From NCBI RefSeq assembly GCF_013401995.1, contig NZ_JACBJI010000001.1, positions 346,609-410,608 of the forward strand: a DNA stretch of 64,000 nt, given 5' to 3'. Every line of letters begins with the position of its first letter. The first letter of the stretch is position 1. Of the stretch, positions 35,803 to 45,064 are shown one piece after another. Origin of the DNA: Flavobacterium agri. GTDB lineage: Bacteria > Bacteroidota > Bacteroidia > Flavobacteriales > Flavobacteriaceae. Under the pieces are notes generated by a model. It did not search any database. It was not told the origin of the DNA and was given only the letters and a program-made list of their open reading frames with translations. The translations under genes and the position numbers were made by a program.

Positions 35803-38049
35803 TCATATTACGGGCTCTTTCATGTCGAATATCAACGAAATCGTCAATCCGTCTTTATTCTCGACTTCCAACAAGGCGTTCAGTTCGTCGGCGAGCCCGC
35901 GTATCAACTGCATCCCGAACGTTTCTGTAAAGCCACTTGCGGTGGGGGCCGTATGCAGTCCTTTGCCATTATCCGAAATTGAGAATAGAAAGCGTTTCTC
36001 AGCTATTATTTCTGATAATACGGTAATGGTGCCGCCATCGGGTCCGAAGGCGTGTTTGAGGGAGTTTGTGATCGCCTCGTTCAAAATCAATCCGAGTGAG
36101 ACAGCCTGCGAAGCCGGAAGTTCGATCGGCGCCAGCCTGGTGAAAAAACGGATCTTCTCTCCGTTATCTAATGTAGATTTGAAATATTCAGTCAATTCTT
36201 CGATATATAGTGACATCTCTACAAACGAAACGTCTTTGGACTGATATAGCTTTTTATGAATCAGGGCCATGGAGTTGATACGCGCTTGGCTGTTCTGTAT
36301 GGCCTTCATCGCCGATTCGTCGCGTGTATAGTGCGATTGGGCATTGAGCAGGCTCACGACCATTTGCAGGTTGTTCTTTACACGATGATGGTTTTCTTTC
36401 AGCAACCATTCCTTTTCCGCCACCAGACGCTCCAAAACGCTGTTCTTTTGGTTTATTTCGTTTTTTTGCGATTCAAGCATCCTGTTTGTTTTTTGTTTCA
36501 CCCTGTATCGTCGATAACCGAGCAAGAGGGCCACGCCCAAGCCCGAAAGCACGGCCATGCTCACGTTCCTGACCAAGTTTGCGCGTGAAAGTTCGTACTG
36601 CTGTATTTTAGCGTTTTTAGAGAGCTCCAGGTTACGTTTTTGTTGTATGGCGAGGTTTTTCTCTTTTTTTTGGGTTTCAAACGCAACCTGCATCGCCGCG
36701 AGGCTTTTGTTTTTTTGTACGTTAAGTATCGAGTCACCGATTTTTTGCGATGCCTGCAGGTGTTCGATGGCTTTCTTGTAGTTGGCCTCGACAGAATCCA
36801 GTTGGAACTGCATCCGTTCCGCATCCCGCATCCCTTTCAGGATTTTGAGGCTTCCGTTGACTGCGGCGAACTTTCGGGCATAGGTGCGTGCGTTCCCGTA
36901 TTGGCCCGTCGCGAAGTAATATTTGAAAAGAGGACCCGAAAAATACAGCTGTTCTTTTGCATCGTCCGGGAAACGATCTGATACAGGCTTTGCCTTGGCG
37001 ACGTATTGTTCCGCTTCACGGAATTTTTTGAGGGATACGTACGTGACGATAGCCCTCGACAAAAGCATGTACTTTCCTGACGGTATCAGGTAATCATATT
37101 CTTTTTCCATTTCTTTCAGGTAGGAAACTGCCTGTTGTGGCTGGCCGAGCTGCATCAATACCAGGATGACGTTTCCCAGTACCATGGTGTTCAACTCACG
37201 GTCGTCGTACCGGCTTGAAATGGCATACGCTTTCAGGAAATAGTCCCTCGCCCGTGCTTTCTCTTTTATGTTCGACAGCGTGATGCCCGCGTAGTTGAGT
37301 ATCTCCGCCGCTTCGGGAGAGTCGTCGTTCCTCTTCTCTACCAGCGACACGGCTTTGAGCTGATATTCGAGCGCCTTTTCATAATCTCCCTTTTCATTAT
37401 AAAGCAACCCTGCCAGCGAATAAGCTCTTTGAGCGGAATCCGGGCTGGAGGAATTGTAAAGTGAAAGGCTCTTCTCCAACGCCTCCAGGGCCTCGGGTAT
37501 CCGCGCCGCCTTCATGTATACATCGGCATAGGCCGTCCACGCCTGAGCTTCGCCCTTTTTGTCGTTTGCGTTCCTGAATGCGTCTATGGCAAGTTCTATG
37601 TTGGGCAAGTGCTCCCAGGGATAAGCTTGGTAATTCGCGCTCACTAAGGTCATATAGGCATATCCCAGCGACTTCGACTTCTGCGATTTATACACATCTA
37701 TTGCCCTTAATGCGTAGTCGGCGGCGATGTCACCTTCCCGTAAAGCACGATAAGACTTGGAAGTCAATAAATAATTGTCGGCGATTTTTTCCTTATCGGC
37801 GGCCGTCGCGAGGAGTATTTTTTCACTCTGGAGCGAATAGTATACCGCGCTGTCGGCGGCGGTGGGCATAGACAGTTTGCGGGCATTTTGCAGATAAAAG
37901 CCGGCTAAAGCCTGAAATACCTCCGAAATTGCTTGTTGCGACGCCGCTTTTTTTAACCTAAGGTGCAATGCGTCGGGACCGGGATCAACTTGGCAACACG
38001 CGTGCCAACAATACAGCATCCCCGTCAGACAAATGACAGCTCTTTTCAT
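35803..38049 (-). CDS. TPR sensor histidine kinase (HisKA_2 type), paralogue 2
   Basis: 748 residues from the ATG at 38049 (MKRAVICLTGMLYCWHACCQ, signal peptide). A TPR solenoid (about 30-470) leads to a transmembrane helix (VSMAVLSGLGVALLLGYRRY) and the kinase core: H-box KENHHRVKNNLQMVVSLLNA, LGLILNEAITNSLKHAF and SDNGKGL. The residue before the phospho-His is Asn (KENHHRVKNN) where the sister kinase has KEIHHRVKNN. The stretch between 38050 and 38213 contains two AAACGTTTG-like words that could be regulatory. Confidence 0.9.
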   Translation of the reverse strand: MKRAVICLTGMLYCWHACCQVDPGPDALHLRLKKAASQQAISEVFQALAGFYLQNARKLSMPTAADSAVYYSLQSEKILLATAADKEKIADNYLLTSKSYRALREGDIAADYALRAIDVYKSQKSKSLGYAYMTLVSANYQAYPWEHLPNIELAIDAFRNANDKKGEAQAWTAYADVYMKAARIPEALEALEKSLSLYNSSSPDSAQRAYSLAGLLYNEKGDYEKALEYQLKAVSLVEKRNDDSPEAAEILNYAGITLSNIKEKARARDYFLKAYAISSRYDDRELNTMVLGNVILVLMQLGQPQQAVSYLKEMEKEYDYLIPSGKYMLLSRAIVTYVSLKKFREAEQYVAKAKPVSDRFPDDAKEQLYFSGPLFKYYFATGQYGNARTYARKFAAVNGSLKILKGMRDAERMQFQLDSVEANYKKAIEHLQASQKIGDSILNVQKNKSLAAMQVAFETQKKEKNLAIQQKRNLELSKNAKIQQYELSRANLVRNVSMAVLSGLGVALLLGYRRYRVKQKTNRMLESQKNEINQKNSVLERLVAEKEWLLKENHHRVKNNLQMVVSLLNAQSHYTRDESAMKAIQNSQARINSMALIHKKLYQSKDVSFVEMSLYIEELTEYFKSTLDNGEKIRFFTRLAPIELPASQAVSLGLILNEAITNSLKHAFGPDGGTITVLSEIIAEKRFLFSISDNGKGLHTAPTASGFTETFGMQLIRGLADELNALLEVENKDGLTISLIFDMKEPVI

Positions 38050-38213
38050 GGCACATGTTTTTGGAATGCTACCGGGGCGTGTAACAATGTTAAATATAGT
38101 AAAATAATGCATCATTTACATGAAAAATATATAAGAATTGTTGTGATTTAACGTTTGTTTAAACGTTTGTATATCGTCGCCGCCGGACGTCTGTTCGTGT
38201 ACTCCACACGCTC

Positions 38214-38996
38214 TCAATTATTGATGATGAAATCAAATGCGTATCCGGCCTCTTCCTTCCATCCGGGCGAACCCACCACGTAGTAATTGCTGCCCGTGAA
38301 TTCTTTATACGCCGTCACCGAGTGCGGATTGCCCCGTTTATATTTCAAATAGTTACGGTAGTTCAGCCCCGCACCGACTATTTCGTCCGAATCACCCGCG
38401 ATGAACAATAACGGCCCGTGGGCGGAGCTATATTCGATGCGATGCTTTTTCCCGAACAAGTCCCGCATTAAACGTTTGGACTCGGGAACCGCATATTTTT
38501 CATAAGATTGTATTTGCTCGTCCACCGTCATGCCGTTCGTGATACGCCATTTCCAATCCGACAGGCTCACCATATATCCCTTTTTAAGGGAGCCGAACAA
38601 TCCTATCGGTTTCCATAACGCATACAGGAAAGAGGGCACATAATAAAGCGCTCCGGCCGGCGGAAACGAATGGATGGCGATGGCGGCCTGCACCAGGTTG
38701 CGATGCAGCAAGATTTGCGCGACCAGCCCCCCGAGTGAATGCCCTATAACGATAGGCTTTTCGGGAAGCACACTGACGGCCGCCTCATAATGGGCAAGCA
38801 CATCCTCAAGACCAAGGCGCGCCGGCGATTTGTCTTCCTCGGCCGGTTTCGCGGCGATCGCGTTTTTTTCAGGCCGGGGTAGGAGTACGGTACGGAAGCC
38901 CTTGCCGTTGAAGAACTCCGCCCAATTCTGCCAGCTATTGTGATCTATGAAGGCGCCGTTGAGGAATACTATCGTTTTCGACGTGATGATGCCCAT
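38214..38996 (-). CDS. Alpha/beta hydrolase
   Basis: 260 residues. LNGAFIDHNSWQNWAEFF at the N-terminus, nucleophile elbow GHSLGG, acid in GDSDEIV, and a cap region of about 60 residues. It fits a lipase/esterase-type hydrolase. The usual catalytic histidine near the C-terminus is not obvious (the expected region reads EFTGSNYYVVGSPGWKEEAG), so activity is uncertain. It directly abuts the stop of the upstream SDR gene (38997), so the two are one transcript. Confidence 0.78.
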   Translation of the reverse strand: MGIITSKTIVFLNGAFIDHNSWQNWAEFFNGKGFRTVLLPRPEKNAIAAKPAEEDKSPARLGLEDVLAHYEAAVSVLPEKPIVIGHSLGGLVAQILLHRNLVQAAIAIHSFPPAGALYYVPSFLYALWKPIGLFGSLKKGYMVSLSDWKWRITNGMTVDEQIQSYEKYAVPESKRLMRDLFGKKHRIEYSSAHGPLLFIAGDSDEIVGAGLNYRNYLKYKRGNPHSVTAYKEFTGSNYYVVGSPGWKEEAGYAFDFIINN

Positions 38997-39692
38997 CTAA
39001 AAAAAGAGATTTGGGAATTGATGTCTGGACAAAGGGAGGGGAACGTTTGAAAAAGACAATGGGTGATCCGTGGGTCCTCTTTTTTTCCTGTTGAACAACG
39101 TTTCGGTTATGCGGAATGCGAGCATGGTCGGGTCGCACGTGTGGTCCACGTGGAGGTTTTCAAGTCTCGGCACGTCGACGTTCGGATGCCTCTGCATTTT
39201 ATGGCGCAGGATGTTCATGTACGATCCGATGACATGGCGTACGCGGCGGTCGACGTCCTCATGTCTCAAGAGCCGCAGTGTGGGCAAAGAAAGGTCAATG
39301 ATTGCGCTTTGCCTCTTTTTCTTGATTGTCGCCACCAATGTTTCCGAAATTGTTATCCCCGATAAAAATGCCGCTTCTATCCTTCCGGGATCCGCGATCA
39401 CCCGTCCATTTTCCGTTTCGAGGTAGAGTTGCCCGCCGTTGTGGATGAATACGTTCACTTCAGGGAAGCATCGTTCGACCTTGTCCAGCAATGCTTCGAC
39501 CTCCCTGCTGTCAGACAGGTCGCAGAACAGCACGGTGATATTCGGTGATTCCGCCTCAAGGCGCGCCAGCGATCTTTTGTCGATACCGGTGGCAATGACC
39601 CTGTTGCCCATGGCCGATAGTATACGGGTAAGGTGAAGGCCGGTGCCTACGTTCCCGCCCGTAATCAAAATAGAATTCTTGTTCGTTTTCAT
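38997..39692 (-). CDS. Degenerate SDR (DltE-like) without the Tyr-Lys pair
   Basis: 231 residues from the ATG at 39692 (MKTNKNSILITGGNVGTGLH). The cofactor motif TGGNVGTG, CDLSDSREVEALLD and the FIHNGG segment are SDR-like, close to DltE proteins. Where Tyr-x3-Lys is expected, the sequence reads LPTLRLLRHEDVDRRVRHVI, with neither catalytic residue. The C-terminus is unusually basic and proline-rich. It may be a non-catalytic NAD(P)-binding protein or a gene under decay. It is the first gene of the minus-strand pair with the hydrolase. Confidence 0.65.
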   Translation of the reverse strand: MKTNKNSILITGGNVGTGLHLTRILSAMGNRVIATGIDKRSLARLEAESPNITVLFCDLSDSREVEALLDKVERCFPEVNVFIHNGGQLYLETENGRVIADPGRIEAAFLSGITISETLVATIKKKRQSAIIDLSLPTLRLLRHEDVDRRVRHVIGSYMNILRHKMQRHPNVDVPRLENLHVDHTCDPTMLAFRITETLFNRKKRGPTDHPLSFSNVPLPLSRHQFPNLFF

Positions 39693-39783
39693 GCGATGCG
39701 TGTATGTTTGACTTGAATATGCCATCCAATACCCGTACCGTTTGCATTAATCCCCAAATGGCGGCAATTCACGGACCATGCTT

Positions 39784-39935
39784 TTACGATATCTCGTAAT
39801 TGTCGGTAATGATAATCGATATATAGTAAATATCGGGCGCCGTCCGTTTCCTTTATGTCATGGCGTCCGGGCTTGCTCGTTTTCCGAAGTGGTTACTAAA
39901 TATCGACACGATCCTGTAAAATTACGATATATAGT
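39784..39935. promoter_or_regulatory. Cluster of CGATAT half-sites in a divergent promoter region
   Basis: A perfect palindrome TTACGA-TATC-TCGTAA (39784-39799) is followed by CGATAT-N7-ATATCG (39817-39835). Further half-sites are ATATCG at 39900-39905 and CGATAT at 39925-39930. CGATATATAGTA occurs twice. The repeats lie between the divergent SDR/hydrolase pair and the esterase operon and look like operator sites for a dimeric repressor (HxlR-, TetR- or MarR-like). The regulator is not identified. Confidence 0.5.
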
Positions 39936-39991
39936 ACCACAAGAGCAATTTTTAAAAATATAACTATTTGATTATGAGTGTTTTGTAATTA

Positions 39992-40007
39992 AGGCACACA
40001 CATTGCC
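39992..40007 (+). promoter_or_regulatory. Sigma-54 promoter (-24/-12)
   Basis: AGGCACACACATTGCC matches the consensus TGGCAC-N5-TTGC at every conserved position but the first (A for T), with the -24 GG at 39993-39994 and the -12 GC at 40005-40006. The predicted start is near 40017, giving a leader of about 73 nt before the esterase ATG. No sigma-70-type -7 box of comparable quality was seen. Confidence 0.7.
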
Positions 40008-40089
40008 CAGAACCAACCAACCGAGAGGAGACAAAGTACCGCACCGCGTCATCCGCTACGGTATCGTAAAATTTTAATCAATAGATATT

Positions 40090-41190
40090 ATGAAAACAAA
40101 AGACGTTTTGAATTTAGCCAAGTTGAGCACCATGCCCTTGGTATTCGTAATGGTATCCTGCAACAGTACCCAGGATTCGCAACCTGCGACAGAGGAGCAG
40201 GTTATCGCAGGCGAAACGGTCACCCCGGCAGACTACGCCACAGACCCGCACCTTGACAAAGACGTGAGGGAATTTCTCGGAAAGCTGAACGCCGGCGGCA
40301 CTCCGTTGGAAACCCTTTCCCCGAAAGCCGCCAAACAGGTTCTGGTCGATGCCCAGGCATCGGTCGACGTGGACTTGAGCGGCGTGGAAGTTTCCGAGAA
40401 AACCATTTCCCAGGACGGACATACCATCCTGCTGAACATCGTGCGTCCTAAAGGGGTTTCCGAAAAATTGCCGGTATTCATATTCATACACGGAGGCGGA
40501 TGGATCCTTGGCGACTTCCCGACGCACGAGCGCATGGTCCGTGACCTGGTCGTGCTCACAGGATATGCGTCGGTATTCGTGAACTACACCAGGACTCCCG
40601 AGGCGCAGTTCCCCGTTGCGATAAACGAGATATATGCGGCCACGAAATGGGTCGCGGAACACGGCGACGAAATCAATGTGGACGGAAAAAATCTGGCAGT
40701 GGTCGGGAACAGCGTAGGCGGTAATATGACGGCCGTCACGGCATTGAAGGCTAAGGAAAACAACGGCCCGAAAATAAAGGGTCTCGTAATGATGTGGCCG
40801 ATAGTGGATGCAAATTTCGAGACGGAATCCTACAAATTATTCGGGAAAGACCGGTTCCTGAGCACCCCTTTAATGAAGTGGATGTATGATTTTTATATCC
40901 CGGACCCCTCGAAACGGAACGATATACACGCCTCGCCGCTTCAGGCATCCTTGGAGCAATTGAAAGGTTTGCCGCCGACATTGGTCGTCACTGCAGAAAA
41001 CGACGTCTTAAGAGATGAGGGGGAGGCATTCGGAAGGAAACTCAACGAAGCGGGAGTCAAGGTAACCACCACGCGATACAACGGCATGATACACGATTTC
41101 GGTCTTTTAAATGCTCTTGCGACCCTGCCGGCCACCAAAGCGATGTTTGAGCAATCAGCCGGGCAACTCAAGGAGTTTCTGGGAAAATGA
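40090..41190 (+). CDS. Lipoprotein esterase of the HSL (alpha/beta hydrolase-3) family
   Basis: 366 residues. Lipobox FVMVSCNS targets it to a membrane as a lipoprotein, then an acidic linker. The catalytic domain has the oxyanion motif HGGGW, nucleophile GNSVGG, Asp in TAENDVLRDEG and His in IHDFGLL. Hormone-sensitive-lipase-type esterases hydrolyse short acyl esters. It is the first gene of a seven-gene plus-strand operon behind a sigma-54 promoter. Confidence 0.87.
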   Translation: MKTKDVLNLAKLSTMPLVFVMVSCNSTQDSQPATEEQVIAGETVTPADYATDPHLDKDVREFLGKLNAGGTPLETLSPKAAKQVLVDAQASVDVDLSGVEVSEKTISQDGHTILLNIVRPKGVSEKLPVFIFIHGGGWILGDFPTHERMVRDLVVLTGYASVFVNYTRTPEAQFPVAINEIYAATKWVAEHGDEINVDGKNLAVVGNSVGGNMTAVTALKAKENNGPKIKGLVMMWPIVDANFETESYKLFGKDRFLSTPLMKWMYDFYIPDPSKRNDIHASPLQASLEQLKGLPPTLVVTAENDVLRDEGEAFGRKLNEAGVKVTTTRYNGMIHDFGLLNALATLPATKAMFEQSAGQLKEFLGK

Positions 41191-41250
41191 CGCCGGATTT
41201 GCCGAATTGGCATACAGAAAGCCAAAATAGATAACAGCTAAATTATAATT

Positions 41251-42195
41251 ATGAGCAATTTATATATAGATCGCAGGAAATTCATAGGATCCACAGGAAT
41301 CCTGACGGCCGGATTATGGCTCTTCCCAAAACTTGTTTTTGAACAGGAAAGCCCCGTTGCCATCATTCGAAGAGCGGCAGCCACGGCAAAGATCACTGTG
41401 ACCAGGCTTCGCGGAAACCTTTCCATGCTGGAAGGTTCGGGCGGAAATGTCCTGGTCCTTAACGGTCCGGAAGGCAAGCTGATGGTCGACGGAGGCATAG
41501 ACCTCTCGCGGACGAACATGACCGCTGCGTTGGAGAGCATCAGCCCCGCGCCGTTGAAGCACCTGATCAATACCCATTGGCATTTCGACCACGTCGACGG
41601 AAACCTGTGGTTACACGAATCGGGTGCTTCGATTACGGCCCACGAAAATACGCTGAGGAACATGTCCAGGACAGTGACCGTCGAAGATTGGAATTTCACG
41701 TTTCCGCCTTACCCTGCCGGGTCGCTTCCCGAAAAGACATTCAGAAAAAAAGAATTCCTGGCGTTCAACGGGGAAGACATCGCCATGAGATATTACGGGC
41801 CTGCGCATACCGACAGCGACATTTCGGTTTATTTTCCGAAAGCCGACATACTTCACGTAGGCGACACGTGGTGGAACGGGCATTATCCTTTCATCGATTA
41901 CAGCACGGGAGGCCATATCAAGGGTATGATCGAGGCCACGAACTACAACCTCAGGAAAGCCGGTGACGATACCATCATCATCCCTGGCCACGGCGAGATC
42001 GGCAATAAAAAGCAGTTGACCGTCTACAGGGACATGCTGGTCGATATCTACCAAAATGTAAAGACAATGAAAGATTCAGGTAAAAGCCTAAACCAGATCA
42101 TTGCCGCGAAGCCCACCTCGAAATACGATGCAGTATTCGGGACATTTATCATAAACCCCGATTTTTTTACGAAACTGGTTTATAAAGGAGCCTGA
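41251..42195 (+). CDS. Tat-exported MBL-fold metallo-hydrolase
   Basis: 314 residues. The N-terminus DRRKFIGSTGILTAGLWLFP is a twin-arginine signal, so the folded protein should be exported. The metallo-beta-lactamase motif HWHFDHVDG and later AHTDSDISVYFPKADILHVGD and IIPGHGEIG supply the di-zinc ligands. It is similar in layout to quinoprotein relay/MBL hydrolases. The stop overlaps the next start (TGATG at 42193). Confidence 0.85.
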   Translation: MSNLYIDRRKFIGSTGILTAGLWLFPKLVFEQESPVAIIRRAAATAKITVTRLRGNLSMLEGSGGNVLVLNGPEGKLMVDGGIDLSRTNMTAALESISPAPLKHLINTHWHFDHVDGNLWLHESGASITAHENTLRNMSRTVTVEDWNFTFPPYPAGSLPEKTFRKKEFLAFNGEDIAMRYYGPAHTDSDISVYFPKADILHVGDTWWNGHYPFIDYSTGGHIKGMIEATNYNLRKAGDDTIIIPGHGEIGNKKQLTVYRDMLVDIYQNVKTMKDSGKSLNQIIAAKPTSKYDAVFGTFIINPDFFTKLVYKGA

Positions 42196-43157
42196 TGCAT
42201 CGCGATCCTCAACAAATGAAAGCGATGATATTGGAGGAGCAGGGAGGTGTCGAGAACTTTTCGGTGGCCTCGGTCAAGATTCCCGCGATAAGCGCCGATG
42301 AAGTCCTGGTAAAGGTCAAGGCACTCAGCATCAATCCTGCCGATGTCATACTCCGCGTCAATAAAAATGTCAGTTGGGTCTTCGGTGGCGAGAAACCGAT
42401 GATTCTCGGTTGGGATATTTCAGGTGTCGTGGTAGGAGTGGGACGGAACGTAGAACGTTTTGCCATCGGGGACGCCGTTTTCGGAGCCGTACGCCATCCC
42501 GGACACGGTAAGGCTTATGCCGAATATGTAGCGGCTCCGGCCGACCATCTCGCACACAAGCCGGAAAACCTGTCCCATTCAGAGGCAGCTGCTTCCACGC
42601 TCGCCGCTTTGACCGCATTGCAGCCCGTGCAAAAGGTAGGGATAAAAGAAGGCAGCCGGGTATTCATTACGGCCGCGGGCGGCGGGGTGGGCCATTTCGC
42701 GATTCAGATAGCCAAATATTACGGAGCCCATGTCGTGGCCTTGGCCTCGGAGTCAAAAAGGGAATTCGTGTTAGGTTTAGGAGCCGACGAGTTTATCAAT
42801 TATGAGAAAGAGAGGTTCGAGGACAAAGTTTCCGGCATGGACTTGGCGATCGACTCGGTACGTACTCCCGGACATGTCTTGAGATCCCTCGCCGTGTTGC
42901 GTAAAGGAGGTGTGCTGATCAGCCTTTGGTCAGGCATCAGCGCACAAGAAGAGAAGGCGGCAAAGCAATTGGGAGTCACTGCCTTTTATAATGCCGTACA
43001 GTCATCGGGCAAAGACATGGAGTTTCTTGCCGGTCTTCTGGAAAGCAGGACAGTCGTCCCCTATATTTCAAAGACATACGGTTTCCTTGAAATTCCGCAG
43101 GCACACCTGGAAATAGAAACAGGCCAGACAAAAGGTAAGATTATAGTCGAAATGTGA
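42195..43157 (+). CDS. Zinc-independent MDR, NADP-dependent oxidoreductase
   Basis: 320 residues, quinone-oxidoreductase-like medium-chain dehydrogenase. N-terminal GroES-like part (VENFSVASVKIPAISADEVL), then GWDISGVVVGVG and the cofactor motif ITAAGGGVGHFAIQIAKYYG. No zinc-binding cysteines are visible. It is expected to reduce quinones or enals with NADPH. It starts at the ATG overlapping the MBL stop; an ATG at 42216 (MKAMILEEQG) is the alternative. Its stop overlaps the next ATG. Confidence 0.87.
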   Translation: MHRDPQQMKAMILEEQGGVENFSVASVKIPAISADEVLVKVKALSINPADVILRVNKNVSWVFGGEKPMILGWDISGVVVGVGRNVERFAIGDAVFGAVRHPGHGKAYAEYVAAPADHLAHKPENLSHSEAAASTLAALTALQPVQKVGIKEGSRVFITAAGGGVGHFAIQIAKYYGAHVVALASESKREFVLGLGADEFINYEKERFEDKVSGMDLAIDSVRTPGHVLRSLAVLRKGGVLISLWSGISAQEEKAAKQLGVTAFYNAVQSSGKDMEFLAGLLESRTVVPYISKTYGFLEIPQAHLEIETGQTKGKIIVEM

Positions 43158-43600
43158 TGGAACAAGTAATTACTTCTACGGAAGCCGCCCTTGCCAGCGG
43201 TTTTGCGATGTCGGCTTACTGTCGGCTACTGGATATCAAAAAATGGGATTCGTGGAAAGACCTTATGGCCGGCGAGGCGACATTCGAGTTCCTGGACATT
43301 TCCGGGAACCGGGAACTATATTTTGATTCTCCTTCGGCCTTCGTGGCCGCCACAAAAGAATATATCGGTACAGCCGTTACCGTCCATCATCTTCACAATC
43401 AGGAAATATTGCAAACAGGGGCGGGTTCGGTCACGGTAAGATGGTCCATGGAAGACCGTATATGTTTCGATAAAGGGGCGCGTGCCGATTTTACCTTTTT
43501 CCACGGATTCGGACATTATACCGTAACCTTCGTAAAACGCAATGACGCGTGGCTTATCTCAAAGTTGGTACTGAGCAGGCTGGCGATATCCTTTCGTTGA
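43157..43600 (+). CDS. SnoaL-like NTF2-fold protein
   Basis: 147 residues from the ATG at 43157, overlapping the upstream stop. SnoaL-like pattern: helix AMSAYCRLLDIKKWDSWKDL, then FEFLDISGNRELYFDSPSAF, HHLHNQEILQTGAGSVTVRW and the C-terminal WLISKLVLSRL. Members include scytalone dehydratase-like enzymes and steroid isomerases. The His-Asp arrangement VHHLHNQE could be catalytic. It probably acts on a metabolite of the same pathway. Confidence 0.77.
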   Translation: MEQVITSTEAALASGFAMSAYCRLLDIKKWDSWKDLMAGEATFEFLDISGNRELYFDSPSAFVAATKEYIGTAVTVHHLHNQEILQTGAGSVTVRWSMEDRICFDKGARADFTFFHGFGHYTVTFVKRNDAWLISKLVLSRLAISFR

Positions 43601-43666
43601 GAAGCATCGATCACGCTTTGCGGCCGAGGTACCCGGTATACAATCCTTAACATTAAAAAACTAATT

Positions 43667-44665
43667 ATGGAAAACAATAAGATGAAAGCACTCGTGCTCG
43701 AGGAGTTCGACAGGGAATTCGTCATGAAGGACCTGGATTTGCCCCAACCGGCCTCGGGCGAAGTCCTGGTCGCGATAAAGGCCAGCGGGATAAATCCGCT
43801 TGACCTTAAAATCAAGTCGGGGAAAGCCAGCCATGCCAAGGTCAGTTTACCGGCCATTTTGGGAATCGACATGGCGGGAACCGTGGCCGCGACCGGAAAA
43901 GGAGTCACCATGTTCAAACCGGGTGATGAGGTTTTCGGTATGACGGGCGGCATTGCAGGAGTGCAGGGTTCACTGGCCCAATATGCGTCTGTGGATCAAG
44001 ACCTAATTGCGATCAAACCCCCCAATATCGATTTTAAGGAAGCCGCCTCGCTGCCTTTAGCGTTCATCACCGCCTGGGAGGGACTGGTAGACAGGGCGGC
44101 GATAAGCCGTTCCAAAAAAGTGCTCATACACGGCGGCGCCGGCGGGGTCGGCCACATTGCCGTGCAATTGGCACGGTCATTCGGTGCCGAGGTGTATGCA
44201 ACGGGCGATGTGGCAAACAAGAAAGACATCGAGGATTTCGGCGCGGTCTTTATCGATTACAAGACACAAAGCGTTTCCGACTATGTGGGAGCATTCACCG
44301 ACGGGGAAGGTTTCGACATCGTGTTCGATACCGTCGGCGGCGAAAACCTCGACCGATCCTTTACGGCAGTCAAGAATTACACAGGCCATGTAGTAAGCAT
44401 TCTTGGTTGGGGAACCCACAGTCTGGCGCCCCTGTCCTTCAGGGGAGCTACATACTCCGGTGTGTTCACTTTGTTGCCGTTGATAACCGGGAAAGGACGC
44501 AAACATCACGGCGAGATCTTGCGCGAAGCTTCGAAGCTTGTCGAAGCAGGCAAGCTTCGGGGCAACACTCATCTTGGCTCGTACCGCCTGCATGAGGCCG
44601 AAGCGGCCCTCCAGATGATAGAGCGAGGGCTTGCGAACGGCAAGATCGTAATTGAGATAGACTGA
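43667..44665 (+). CDS. Zinc-independent MDR, NADP-dependent oxidoreductase 2
   Basis: 332 residues, second quinone reductase-like MDR of the operon. MKALVLEEFDREFVMKDLDL, ILGIDMAGTVAATGKGV, cofactor motif IHGGAGGVGHIAVQLARSFG and a C-terminal LREASKLVEAGKLRG. It lacks structural zinc ligands. It is paralogous to the gene at 42195 but clearly divergent, which suggests different substrates. Confidence 0.87.
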   Translation: MENNKMKALVLEEFDREFVMKDLDLPQPASGEVLVAIKASGINPLDLKIKSGKASHAKVSLPAILGIDMAGTVAATGKGVTMFKPGDEVFGMTGGIAGVQGSLAQYASVDQDLIAIKPPNIDFKEAASLPLAFITAWEGLVDRAAISRSKKVLIHGGAGGVGHIAVQLARSFGAEVYATGDVANKKDIEDFGAVFIDYKTQSVSDYVGAFTDGEGFDIVFDTVGGENLDRSFTAVKNYTGHVVSILGWGTHSLAPLSFRGATYSGVFTLLPLITGKGRKHHGEILREASKLVEAGKLRGNTHLGSYRLHEAEAALQMIERGLANGKIVIEID

Positions 44666-44755
44666 CCGGCCGAGCGTCTGAGCCCCGTCCAGATTCCAAA
44701 AAAAAAAAAGGGAAATAACAGAAATGATTCTAATAATTTTTAAATACTAAACATT

Positions 44756-45058
44756 ATGCCTTTTGTAAACATCAAATTAGTAGACGGCGTCTTTACGCCT
44801 CAGCAAAAACACGAGATGGCCGCAGCCATTACCGACGTCATGGTAAAATTCGAGGGCTCCGAAGCTTTCAGGGAAGTCGTCTGGGTGTTGATCGAAGAAT
44901 TGCACACCGACGGATGGCACATCGGAGGACGCCCTTTCGAGGGACCGAAATCTTTGATGCAGACTTTGGCGAACTCCAAATCCATTTATGAGACGATCGA
45001 CGGGAATCCTACCTCTCGCGAGGAATTCGCCAAGGCAGCGCCTGTGAAAAGCAACTAG
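44756..45058 (+). CDS. 4-oxalocrotonate tautomerase family protein
   Basis: 100 residues. After initiator Met removal the N-terminus is Pro1 (MPFVNIKLVDGVFTPQQKHE), the catalytic base of the tautomerase superfamily, and the chain carries EVVWVLIEELHTDGWHIGGR. It is longer than the 62-residue 4-OT and resembles the Bacteroidetes variant with a 30-residue C-terminal extension. It is expected to tautomerise or hydrate unsaturated keto acids or aldehydes. Confidence 0.85.
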   Translation: MPFVNIKLVDGVFTPQQKHEMAAAITDVMVKFEGSEAFREVVWVLIEELHTDGWHIGGRPFEGPKSLMQTLANSKSIYETIDGNPTSREEFAKAAPVKSN

Positions 45059-45064
45059 GAACCG

